Part shown: piece after piece, positions 1-4,990 of the stretch | Layout of the letters: the number at the start of each line of letters is the position of its first letter | Position numbering within the stretch: the stretch's first letter is position 1 | Origin: Planctomycetota bacterium | GTDB taxonomy: Bacteria > Planctomycetota > Phycisphaerae > WQYP01 | DNA length: 6,158 nt | Assembly: GCA_021799715.1 (NCBI GenBank) | Contig: JAJYZY010000134.1 | Location: forward strand, 1 to 6,158 | Reading direction: 5' to 3' | Made by a program: the position numbers and the translations under genes | The notes under the pieces: generated by a model | What the model was told of the DNA's origin: nothing | Database searches by the model: none | What the model saw: the letters and a program-made list of their open reading frames with translations, nothing else

Positions 1-726
1 GCAGCGCTGGCCCACGCGCGTGGGGCCATCGTGCATACCGATGCGGCACAGGCTGTTGGAAAAATTCCGGTGCATGTTGATAAATTACAGGTGGATCTGC
101 TGTCGCTTGCGGGCCACAAGCTGTATGCCCCAAAGGGCATCGGCGTGTTGTATGTGCGGCGCGGGACGCCGCTGGCCCCGGTCTTACGCGGTGCCGGGCA
201 GGAACGCGGGCTGCGACCGGGAACTGAGAACGTTCCTTATATTGTTGGTTTGGGCGCGGCCTGTGCACTGGCGGTGAAAAATCTGATGGCGGAATCTCGG
301 CGGCAACGTGACCTCCGGGATGAACTTTGGGTTTTACTGCGCGTAGGTGTTCCGGGATTGAAACTCGTCGGAGGCCAGGGACCGCGCTTGCCCAACACAC
401 TAAGTGTCTGTTTCCCGGAAGTTTACGGCAGTGCGGTATTGGCTGCGGCACCGCAGATAGCGGCTTCCACAGGTTCGGCGTGCCATGCCGGTGGTCAGCG
501 CCCATCGGATGTGCTGCTGGCCATGGGTATACCAGCGTCGGTGGCGCTGGGAGCGGTGCGGCTGTCATTGGGGCGCGGTACCACCCGCGCCGAGATCGTC
601 GCCGTCGCCGCCGCCATGCAACGGGCACACGAAGGGCTTGCCAAACGCGGAGGCATGGCAAAATGCCGATCCGCTGGCAGCATGTTGAGCAAACGTATAC
701 GAGTTCCTGGAGACCACGGAAGATGA
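1..726 (+). CDS. Cysteine desulfurase / selenocysteine lyase-like, class V aminotransferase (5' truncated)
   Basis: This is a PLP enzyme that would take sulfur from L-cysteine (or selenium from selenocysteine) as an enzyme-bound persulfide, releasing alanine, for Fe-S cluster or tRNA thiolation pathways in the cytosol. The frame is open from base 1, giving 241 visible residues. By alignment from memory to IscS (Lys206, Cys328), about 165 N-terminal residues lie outside the window. Visible motifs, numbered from the window edge, are HTDAAQ (Asp14 and Gln17, PLP ring contacts), AGHKLYAPKG with the Schiff-base Lys40 (codon 118-120), RPGTEN (Arg72, substrate carboxylate) and the catalytic loop STGSACHAGG with Cys161 (codon 481-483). 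The Lys-to-Cys distance of 121 matches IscS (122). The ACHAGG...PSDVL loop and the LSLGRGTTRAE segment look closer to the selenocysteine lyase branch than to classic IscS, so the substrate and the symbol (nifS, iscS, scl) are left open. The C-terminus beyond the fold is short and basic. The stop overlaps the next ORF. Confidence 0.93.
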   Translation, partial: AALAHARGAIVHTDAAQAVGKIPVHVDKLQVDLLSLAGHKLYAPKGIGVLYVRRGTPLAPVLRGAGQERGLRPGTENVPYIVGLGAACALAVKNLMAESRRQRDLRDELWVLLRVGVPGLKLVGGQGPRLPNTLSVCFPEVYGSAVLAAAPQIAASTGSACHAGGQRPSDVLLAMGIPASVALGAVRLSLGRGTTRAEIVAVAAAMQRAHEGLAKRGGMAKCRSAGSMLSKRIRVPGDHGR

Positions 727-974
727 CTACTAACGAACAAGCGCCGCGCGTCTATGACCTGTGGGACCGGTATGCCCGCAATGTTAACCTCGACGAACTC
801 GTAAAGCCGAAATCTCCCGAAACATCGGGGCAGGCCTTTTGCCGCAGGAGCCAGCCAATCGAGACTCAAATCTCTCCTGATCAACTGCTCTGCGGCCTAA
901 GCCGCCGCCCCGTCACCAAGCATACTGCCAATACTGTCCAATACTGTTATGACTGCCAAGGTATTGATCCGTGA
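723..974 (+). CDS. Small hypothetical protein, translationally coupled to the desulfurase; tail probably eroded
   Basis: This 83-residue ORF starts MTTNEQAPRVYDLWDRYARN. Its ATG at 723 overlaps the desulfurase TGA in an ATGA arrangement, and GGAG about 12 bases upstream (near 707-710) could serve as ribosome binding site. That layout argues for real translation in an operon with the desulfurase. I do not recognise a family and see no membrane segment or signal peptide. Residues 1 to about 60 look like ordinary protein with charged and aromatic residues. The last ~18 residues (HTANTVQYCYDCQGIDP) are encoded by CCAATACTGT repeat units at 928-947 and by the word GATCCGTGA at 966-974. Both recur in the non-coding DNA downstream, and the stop lies inside the second. 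The likely reading is a once longer gene whose 3' part was lost or replaced by repeat DNA. The alternative is a genuine small protein that reads through repeats, or a chance ORF. Confidence 0.5.
   Translation: MTTNEQAPRVYDLWDRYARNVNLDELVKPKSPETSGQAFCRRSQPIETQISPDQLLCGLSRRPVTKHTANTVQYCYDCQGIDP
892..905. repeat. Short inverted repeat in the small ORF
   Basis: GCGGC at 892-896 and GCCGC at 901-905 form a perfect 5-bp stem with a CTAA tetraloop. There is no T-tract behind it, so it is not a typical intrinsic terminator. It sits near where the small ORF passes from ordinary coding sequence into repeat units and may mark that junction. Confidence 0.35.
928..947. repeat. Two tandem CCAATACTGT decamers
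   Basis: Two exact 10-bp units (928-937 and 938-947) are preceded by a partial unit, CATACTG, at 921-927. The same core, CAATACTG, forms the larger decamer array at 1671-1720. Here the array lies inside the reading frame of the small ORF and encodes part of its tail. Confidence 0.8.
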
Positions 975-979
975 AAATG

Positions 980-1006
980 CCCCTGTAACCTGTCCCCTGT
1001 AACCTG
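980..1006. repeat. Direct repeat CCCCTGTAACCTG, two copies
   Basis: The 13-base word CCCCTGTAACCTG occurs at 980-992 and again at 994-1006, a period of 14 bases. It begins six bases after the stop of the small ORF and opens the non-coding repeat mosaic. The 9-base word GATCCGTGA flanks it on both sides (966-974 and 1018-1026). Confidence 0.85.
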
Positions 1007-1073
1007 CCACCCAATTCGATCCGTGATCCGCAGAAATGGCTTGCGCCGCCACAGCGTTCCCCCGATTTTAAGT

Positions 1074-1086
1074 GGTGCGCCGCACC
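1074..1086. repeat. Compact inverted repeat GGTGCG-C-CGCACC
   Basis: Perfect 6-bp arms, 1074-1079 and 1081-1086, surround a single central C at 1080. As RNA the arms would have to open partly to form a loop, so it may act as a dyad in DNA rather than a hairpin. No T-tract follows. Function unknown. Confidence 0.4.
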
Positions 1087-1301
1087 GCGCCTCATTAATC
1101 CTGGCGCACCGGGAATCTCATTATTCATTACTCATTGAGCGCAGCGCCGCCCTCCGTTTACCTCGGCTCCCTCTGTGGTAAAACAAATTCTTCATGTCGT
1201 TGTGTCTTGGTGGTGAATTCGTACCCTCGCGTCGTCCTCTAATCTGAGTAATCGGCGCAATCTGTGGATAAGGAACTCTGTGGCCCCGGTGACCGGAGTT
1301 T

Positions 1302-1321
1302 ATCCCGGCCAGCGCCGGGAT
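1302..1321. repeat. Hairpin element copy 1 (ATCCCGGC / GCCGGGAT)
   Basis: A perfect 8-bp stem, 1302-1309 with 1314-1321, encloses the loop CAGC. It is preceded by GTTT (1299-1302 region) and followed by GG, as in copy 2. No T-tract follows, so it resembles a REP-type extragenic hairpin more than a terminator. Confidence 0.7.
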
Positions 1322-1367
1322 GGCTATTAGTCGTCGAAAAATCTGTGCAAATCTGAGAAAGAAGTTT

Positions 1368-1386
1368 ATCCCGTGCGCGCCGGGAT
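1368..1386. repeat. Hairpin element copy 2 (ATCCCG / CGGGAT)
   Basis: A 6-bp stem, 1368-1373 with 1381-1386, surrounds TGCGCGC. Like copy 1 it is preceded by GTTT and followed by GG, giving the shared frame GTTTATCCCG...GCGCCGGGATGG. The loop side is changed and the stem shorter, as expected of a diverged copy. Confidence 0.65.
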
Positions 1387-1490
1387 GGATAGCACTCACT
1401 CGTTTTATGTCACTCGTTTTACTCACTACTCATTATTCATTTTCCTCATTATGCCCCGGCACTCCCCCCTATAGCCCTCAACGATGTCAC

Positions 1491-1526
1491 TGGATTCCAG
1501 GTTCTGGATTGTGGATTCCGGATTCC
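1491..1526. repeat. TGGATTCC-type short tandem words
   Basis: TGGATTCC at 1491-1498, CTGGATT at 1504-1510, GTGGATTCC at 1511-1519 and GGATTCC at 1520-1526 form an irregular run of near-identical words. It belongs to the intergenic mosaic, and no function is apparent. Confidence 0.65.
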
Positions 1527-1538
1527 AAGCGACGCCGC

Positions 1539-1556
1539 ATCCCGGTTTGCCGGGAT
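1539..1556. repeat. Hairpin element copy 3 (ATCCCGG / CCGGGAT)
   Basis: A perfect 7-bp stem, 1539-1545 with 1550-1556, encloses the loop TTTG. The stem matches copies 1 and 2, but the flanks differ. It lies just after the run of TGGATTCC words. Confidence 0.65.
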
Positions 1557-1670
1557 TTGACAAGTGAATACTTCTTGTATCAGATAGCTTGGTCGAAGCT
1601 ACGGCGATCGCTCTATCCCCAAACAAAACTCGCCCCCGCCGCGCCTGCACCGCGCAATTCTGAAACTACC

Positions 1671-1720
1671 GACCACTACTGATGAATACTGATCAATACT
1701 GATCAATACTGACCAATACT
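1671..1720. repeat. Five tandem decamers, consensus GAYCAATACT
   Basis: The units are GACCACTACT (1671), GATGAATACT (1681), GATCAATACT (1691), GATCAATACT (1701) and GACCAATACT (1711), all in exact 10-base register. Two further copies of the same core lie at 928-947. The 10-base period is close to one helical turn, so every unit would face the same side of the DNA. Whether this matters is unknown. Confidence 0.9.
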
Positions 1721-1813
1721 GTAATCCTGAATGCTGGCGGCCACAGCCGCCCAAAAAACATCTCGAGCATCTAGAGCAACTTGAACCAAACCCGCTGAAA
1801 TCAACGCTCCCAT

Positions 1814-1838
1814 CAACTTGCTCAACTTGAGCAAGTTG
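1814..1838. repeat. 25-bp palindrome with 12-bp perfect arms
   Basis: CAACTTGCTCAA (1814-1825) is the exact reverse complement of TTGAGCAAGTTG (1827-1838), with a single C at 1826 between them. The right half shares AACTTGAGCA with a copy at 1846-1855. Such a dyad could be an operator, a cruciform or an RNA hairpin. No gene adjoins it closely, and no T-tract follows. Confidence 0.75.
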
Positions 1839-1935
1839 CCCCGCTAACTTGAGCATCTTGACTCCTCAACCCTCTACTTTCCACTCTCAACTTTCTCCTC
1901 TCTCGGCGGCCGCCGCCGCCTTGCAGAATCGTCAC

Positions 1936-1970
1936 AGGCCCCCATAGTGAGGGGCGGGGCCTTTTAGTTT
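1936..1970 (+). terminator. Intrinsic terminator-like hairpin with T-rich tail
   Basis: AGGCCCC (1936-1942) pairs perfectly with GGGGCCT (1956-1962). An alternative inner pairing, CCCC (1940-1943) with GGGG (1951-1954), is also possible. The tract TTTTAGTTTT follows at 1962-1971. The form suits termination of plus-strand transcription. No plus-strand gene ends within 950 bases upstream, so it may end an unseen RNA, stop read-through from the desulfurase operon, or insulate the ribonuclease promoter. Confidence 0.55.
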
Positions 1971-2020
1971 TCTTAGGTGGCATAAAATTGCCTGACTAGC
2001 GATGATTGAGGTATCCGGCC

Positions 2021-2212
2021 ATGGAAGGCTGGATGAGGATAGTGATAATGGGTGGCGTTTTGTTCGCGCAACACGGACCCTGTGACCAGATCGTTAAAGC
2101 CCGCTTTGATAATCTGCCGGCGGTGAAGGAAGACCAGCCGAGGTTGCTGATCGACGGATGGCAAAATATTGCGGCCGCACGTCGCCGGCACTCCGTCAGG
2201 GTCAACGCATAA
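2021..2212 (+). CDS. Doubtful small ORF, 63 residues
   Basis: The ATG at 2021 has GAGG at 2008-2011, nine bases upstream, which is a good ribosome-binding arrangement. The ORF encodes MEGWMRIVIMGGVLFAQHGP... with a basic C-terminal part (AAARRRHS) and ends at TAA 2210-2212. I recognise no family. It follows the terminator-like hairpin and precedes the ribonuclease promoter. Against it, two minus-strand frames are open over the same span, so openness alone carries little weight, and the product shows no clear domain or membrane segment. It could be a small gene, a gene remnant or chance. Confidence 0.25.
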   Translation: MEGWMRIVIMGGVLFAQHGPCDQIVKARFDNLPAVKEDQPRLLIDGWQNIAAARRRHSVRVNA

Positions 2213-2287
2213 AGCTCTTAAATTCGTCGGAATTCCAGAAAATTACAAGACCCTGATCGTGACCAAGATTCGTTAAAAACTCCATCG

Positions 2288-2316
2288 TAGACTTGTTGAT
2301 AAAAATCCCATATAAT
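2288..2316 (+). promoter_or_regulatory. Probable sigma70-type promoter of the ribonuclease gene
   Basis: TAGACT (2288-2293) matches four of six -35 consensus positions, and TATAAT (2311-2316) is a perfect -10 box, with a 17-base spacer. Transcription would start near 2323 and leave a leader of roughly 77 bases before the ATG at 2400. The region around it is AT-rich compared with the genes. Confidence 0.65.
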
Positions 2317-2399
2317 TCAGCAGATTTATCCGCGACTGAAGTCAGCGGTGAGGGCGGAGTAGTTTCAATATTTTCTCGTGAGGCTTGTTTATCAGTACC

Positions 2400-4973
2400 A
2401 TGAAATATGATTCATCCGAAGAACGTTCGGAATTGCCCCCTGACACACTGTTTGTTCCTGAATCCGCGTCGCCCGGTGATTTGATCGCCGGGCCGGCGGA
2501 TGCGGTCTCGCGCGACGATTCCGCAGGTGCAGCTAAACCGCGCCGGCGGCGGCGGGGCGGCAGAGGGCGCGGCGGACGGGGCCGCGGCAAGACCGTGCGC
2601 CGTAAAGCTCCAGCGCCAACCGCCGAGACATCTGTCACAGCGGCACCGGACTCCCTGGCAGCGTTGCCCGCGGTATATCAGAGCGCAAGTACTGATAAAC
2701 AATTACCCGAAGCATCAAGCACGCATGAGGCTGTCCCGTCGGCCCCCTCGGTAGCACCACGCCCCGTAGAACCGCCATTGGAGGATACGGTGCCCGAGGA
2801 TTCTCAGCCCGCCGGGTCGCCTGGGCCTGCGGTTCCGGCACCGGGTTCAGTCGGCAGTGCGGGATACGCTGTTCAGCGTCCTAATCCGGATAGACTTGTC
2901 GTTCGCGCCGCGCCCGGTCTTGCGCGTCATTCCGGCCGCCGATCCTTCAGTCAGGGAAAAGTGCGGCATCAATTCCGCCCGACCGGTACTTCGCGCAGCA
3001 TTACCTCCAGTGGAATAACCGAATCGCTTATTCCGGATTTAGTCCCGCCGGCACCGGCGCATCGTCATCAGACCCGTTGGCAGGCGGATTCGGCCGGCAA
3101 ATCTGGCCACGCGGAAAATGTCGGGATGGCACCGCCGTCCCCGACGCAGGAAACCAGTCCGGTTCGTTCGCCGGATTCCGATAGCGCCGCTCCGGCGGAT
3201 GAGGCAGCGCCAGAGCTGGACAACTTGGATGACGAAGTGCCATTATCTAAGCCAGTTGCCCAGAAGAAAGGTCCGCCCCGGATCATGCTGGTCAACGTGG
3301 CGGATTCAGAAGAAGTTCGCATTGCCATTGTGTGCCAAGGTGTGTTGGAAGAGCTATACACGGAGCGAGCCAGCCATGATCTGCATGTGGGCAATATCTA
3401 CAAAGGCCGTGTAACCAATGTCGAACCGAGCATCCAGGCGGCGTTTATCGATTTTGGAATCGGCAAAAATGGCTTTCTGCACATCAGTGATTTGCATCCA
3501 CAATATTTTCCGCAGCACCATAAATCAACGGCAAAAATGCACGCCGCGGGTGCCAAAAAAGCCGATGCTTCCGAACTTTCTGAAGGCTCCGAATCTACCG
3601 AACCGGATTCGGCCGCCAACTTTGAAGAAATCGGGGGTGAAATGGATGAACTCTTTGATGAAGATGCGGAAATACTGGTGGATAATGATCACATTGCGCC
3701 CATGGAACGCGTGGGGCGCAAAACGCCGCGTCATTCGCGCCCGCCGATTCAGCAATGCCTGCGGCGCGGGCAGGAGATTATTGTTCAGGTAACCAAGGAA
3801 GGCATTGGTACCAAAGGTCCCACGCTGACCAGCTACATCAGTGTGCCGGGGCGATATTTAGTCATGATGCCCGGTATGAGCGCTTTGGGTGTCTCCAGAA
3901 AAATCGCGGACGATGAACAGCGCCGCGCCATGAAACGCCTGTTGCGGGAACTCAATCCGCCGGAGAACCTCGGTTTTATTATCCGTACCGCCGGTATGGA
4001 CCGCACGGCCCGGGAGTTGCAGCAGGATTTGCATTTTCTCGTGCGCATCTGGAAGCGCATTACCCATCGGCTTGATACCCAGCGCACACCCGCGTTGCTT
4101 TATGAGGAAAGTGACCTGGTCATTCGCAGCATTCGGGATTTAGCGGTGCAGGAAATGGACCGTATTGTTGTGGATGATCCGGATGTCGCCGAGCGAATTC
4201 GTGATTTCCTCACCATCGCCAGTCCGGATTCCAGCCTGGTTGAACTGTACCATGATCCCATGCCGCTGTTTATCCGGTACGGCGTGGAACGCGAAATAGA
4301 AAAAATCAACAGCCGCCGGGTGGAAATGGCCAATGGCGGTTCTCTGGTTATTGATTCCACAGAGGCGCTGGTCGCGGTGGATGTTAATTCCGGGCGCTAT
4401 CGTGAACAGCGTGACGCGGAGCTTACCGCCTACAATATCAACAAAGACGCTATTGGCGATTTGTGCCGCCAACTGCGTCTGCGGGATCTCGGTGGCGTGA
4501 TTGTCATTGACTTTATTGATATGCGGTTAGATCGGCATAAGCGGGAAATTGAGCGCTTGCTCCGTGATGAGCTGCGCAATGATCGCGCTAAAACCAAAGT
4601 GCTTCGCATGAGTCAATTCTGCATGATTGAAATGACCCGCCAGCGAGTTAAACCGAGTTTGAAACGCGGCATATATCAGGACTGCCCCCATTGCCGGGGC
4701 ACCGCCCTGATTAAAACGCCTGAAAGTGTCACGCTGGATGTGATGCGCCGCTTGGCCGCTGCCACGCTGCATAAGGACATCGCCCGGATTGACTTAAAAG
4801 TCTATCCGACGGTTGCCGGTTACCTGCTGAATAAAAAGCGCCGCGAGTTGGTGGCCATGGAAGACCGCACCGAGAAAAAAATTGTCATAACGCCCGATGC
4901 GGCGCTACCCGATGATTCGGTGCTTATTGAGGCTTATGACATTCGTGGAAACTTAATCAACATCGCCACGTGA
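2400..4973 (+). CDS. rng: Ribonuclease E/G family endoribonuclease with long N-terminal arm
   Basis: This single-strand-specific endoribonuclease would act in mRNA decay and rRNA/tRNA processing. It has 857 residues from ATG 2400. A TTG at 2385 is in frame but sits one base from GAGG, so ATG is preferred, although its own SD is weak (GTGAGG, 16 bases away). Residues 1-290 are Pro/Ala-rich and probably disordered, with an RGG-like basic cluster at about 46-71 (KPRRRRRGGRGRGGRGRGK) and another basic stretch at about 160-200. The S1 domain starts near 328 and is split by an acidic insert at about 371-447. Arg529-Thr530 (IIRTAG) fit the 5' sensor. Asp661 (VDVNSGR) and Asp704 (VIDFIDM) fit E. coli Asp303 and Asp346, with identical 43-residue spacing. 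Cys762-x-x-Cys765 (CPHC) is the Zn-link, again at E. coli spacing (58). The protein ends near E. coli position 499, so there is no C-terminal scaffold. Rne and Rng cannot be separated for this lineage. Confidence 0.96.
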   Translation: MKYDSSEERSELPPDTLFVPESASPGDLIAGPADAVSRDDSAGAAKPRRRRRGGRGRGGRGRGKTVRRKAPAPTAETSVTAAPDSLAALPAVYQSASTDKQLPEASSTHEAVPSAPSVAPRPVEPPLEDTVPEDSQPAGSPGPAVPAPGSVGSAGYAVQRPNPDRLVVRAAPGLARHSGRRSFSQGKVRHQFRPTGTSRSITSSGITESLIPDLVPPAPAHRHQTRWQADSAGKSGHAENVGMAPPSPTQETSPVRSPDSDSAAPADEAAPELDNLDDEVPLSKPVAQKKGPPRIMLVNVADSEEVRIAIVCQGVLEELYTERASHDLHVGNIYKGRVTNVEPSIQAAFIDFGIGKNGFLHISDLHPQYFPQHHKSTAKMHAAGAKKADASELSEGSESTEPDSAANFEEIGGEMDELFDEDAEILVDNDHIAPMERVGRKTPRHSRPPIQQCLRRGQEIIVQVTKEGIGTKGPTLTSYISVPGRYLVMMPGMSALGVSRKIADDEQRRAMKRLLRELNPPENLGFIIRTAGMDRTARELQQDLHFLVRIWKRITHRLDTQRTPALLYEESDLVIRSIRDLAVQEMDRIVVDDPDVAERIRDFLTIASPDSSLVELYHDPMPLFIRYGVEREIEKINSRRVEMANGGSLVIDSTEALVAVDVNSGRYREQRDAELTAYNINKDAIGDLCRQLRLRDLGGVIVIDFIDMRLDRHKREIERLLRDELRNDRAKTKVLRMSQFCMIEMTRQRVKPSLKRGIYQDCPHCRGTALIKTPESVTLDVMRRLAAATLHKDIARIDLKVYPTVAGYLLNKKRRELVAMEDRTEKKIVITPDAALPDDSVLIEAYDIRGNLINIAT

Positions 4974-4990
4974 CCGGCGCATGTTGCGTC
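4974..4990. other. 17-base convergent intergenic gap without a visible terminator
   Basis: Only 17 bases separate the TGA of the ribonuclease gene from the TAA of murA. I see no hairpin with a T-tract on either strand in the gap or at the two gene ends. Transcripts probably overlap at their 3' ends or rely on factor-dependent termination. Confidence 0.6.

Larger units (their letters stand above)
975..1930. other. Non-coding repeat mosaic, no gene supported
   Basis: No open frame here has a recognisable protein or a convincing ribosome binding site; the short frames that are open look like chance. The stretch is built of short words that recur with small changes. CTCATTATTCATT is at 1118-1130 and 1429-1441. 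CTCTGTGG is at 1171-1178 and 1276-1283. AATCTG-type words are at 1241, 1259 and 1340. CACTCGTTTTA is at 1397-1407 and 1411-1421. TGGATTCC-like words fill 1491-1526. AACTTGAGCA is at 1824-1833 and 1846-1855. Three related hairpins and a decamer array, listed separately, also lie here. It looks like an accumulation of intergenic repeat modules rather than one mobile element: I see no transposase, terminal inverted repeats or target duplication. Confidence 0.75.

Noticed and set aside
327..722. Upstream extension of the small ORF's reading frame through the desulfurase
   Set aside because: It overlaps the desulfurase in another frame and gives Arg-rich shadow sequence; the ATG at 723 with ATGA overlap is the sensible start.
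1121..1856. Several 70-120 residue ORFs on both strands in the repeat mosaic
   Set aside because: Their translations follow the repeat words and show no protein-like domain, and none has a convincing ribosome binding site.
905..1905. CRISPR array or insertion sequence
   Set aside because: Repeats are too short and irregular, there are no uniform spacers, no cas or transposase gene, and no terminal inverted repeats with a target duplication.
2293..2316. TTGTTG as the -35 box of the ribonuclease promoter
   Set aside because: Only 12 bases separate it from TATAAT; TAGACT at 2288 gives the normal 17-base spacing.
975..2390. tRNA, rRNA, RNase P RNA, tmRNA or riboswitch
   Set aside because: I found no cloverleaf, CCA end or known conserved core sequence by eye; a covariance-model search would be decisive.
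2342..2702. Minus-strand ORFs rich in Arg/Pro opposite the ribonuclease N-terminus
   Set aside because: They are antisense shadows of the GC-rich RGRGG-coding stretch; no recognisable product or start signal.
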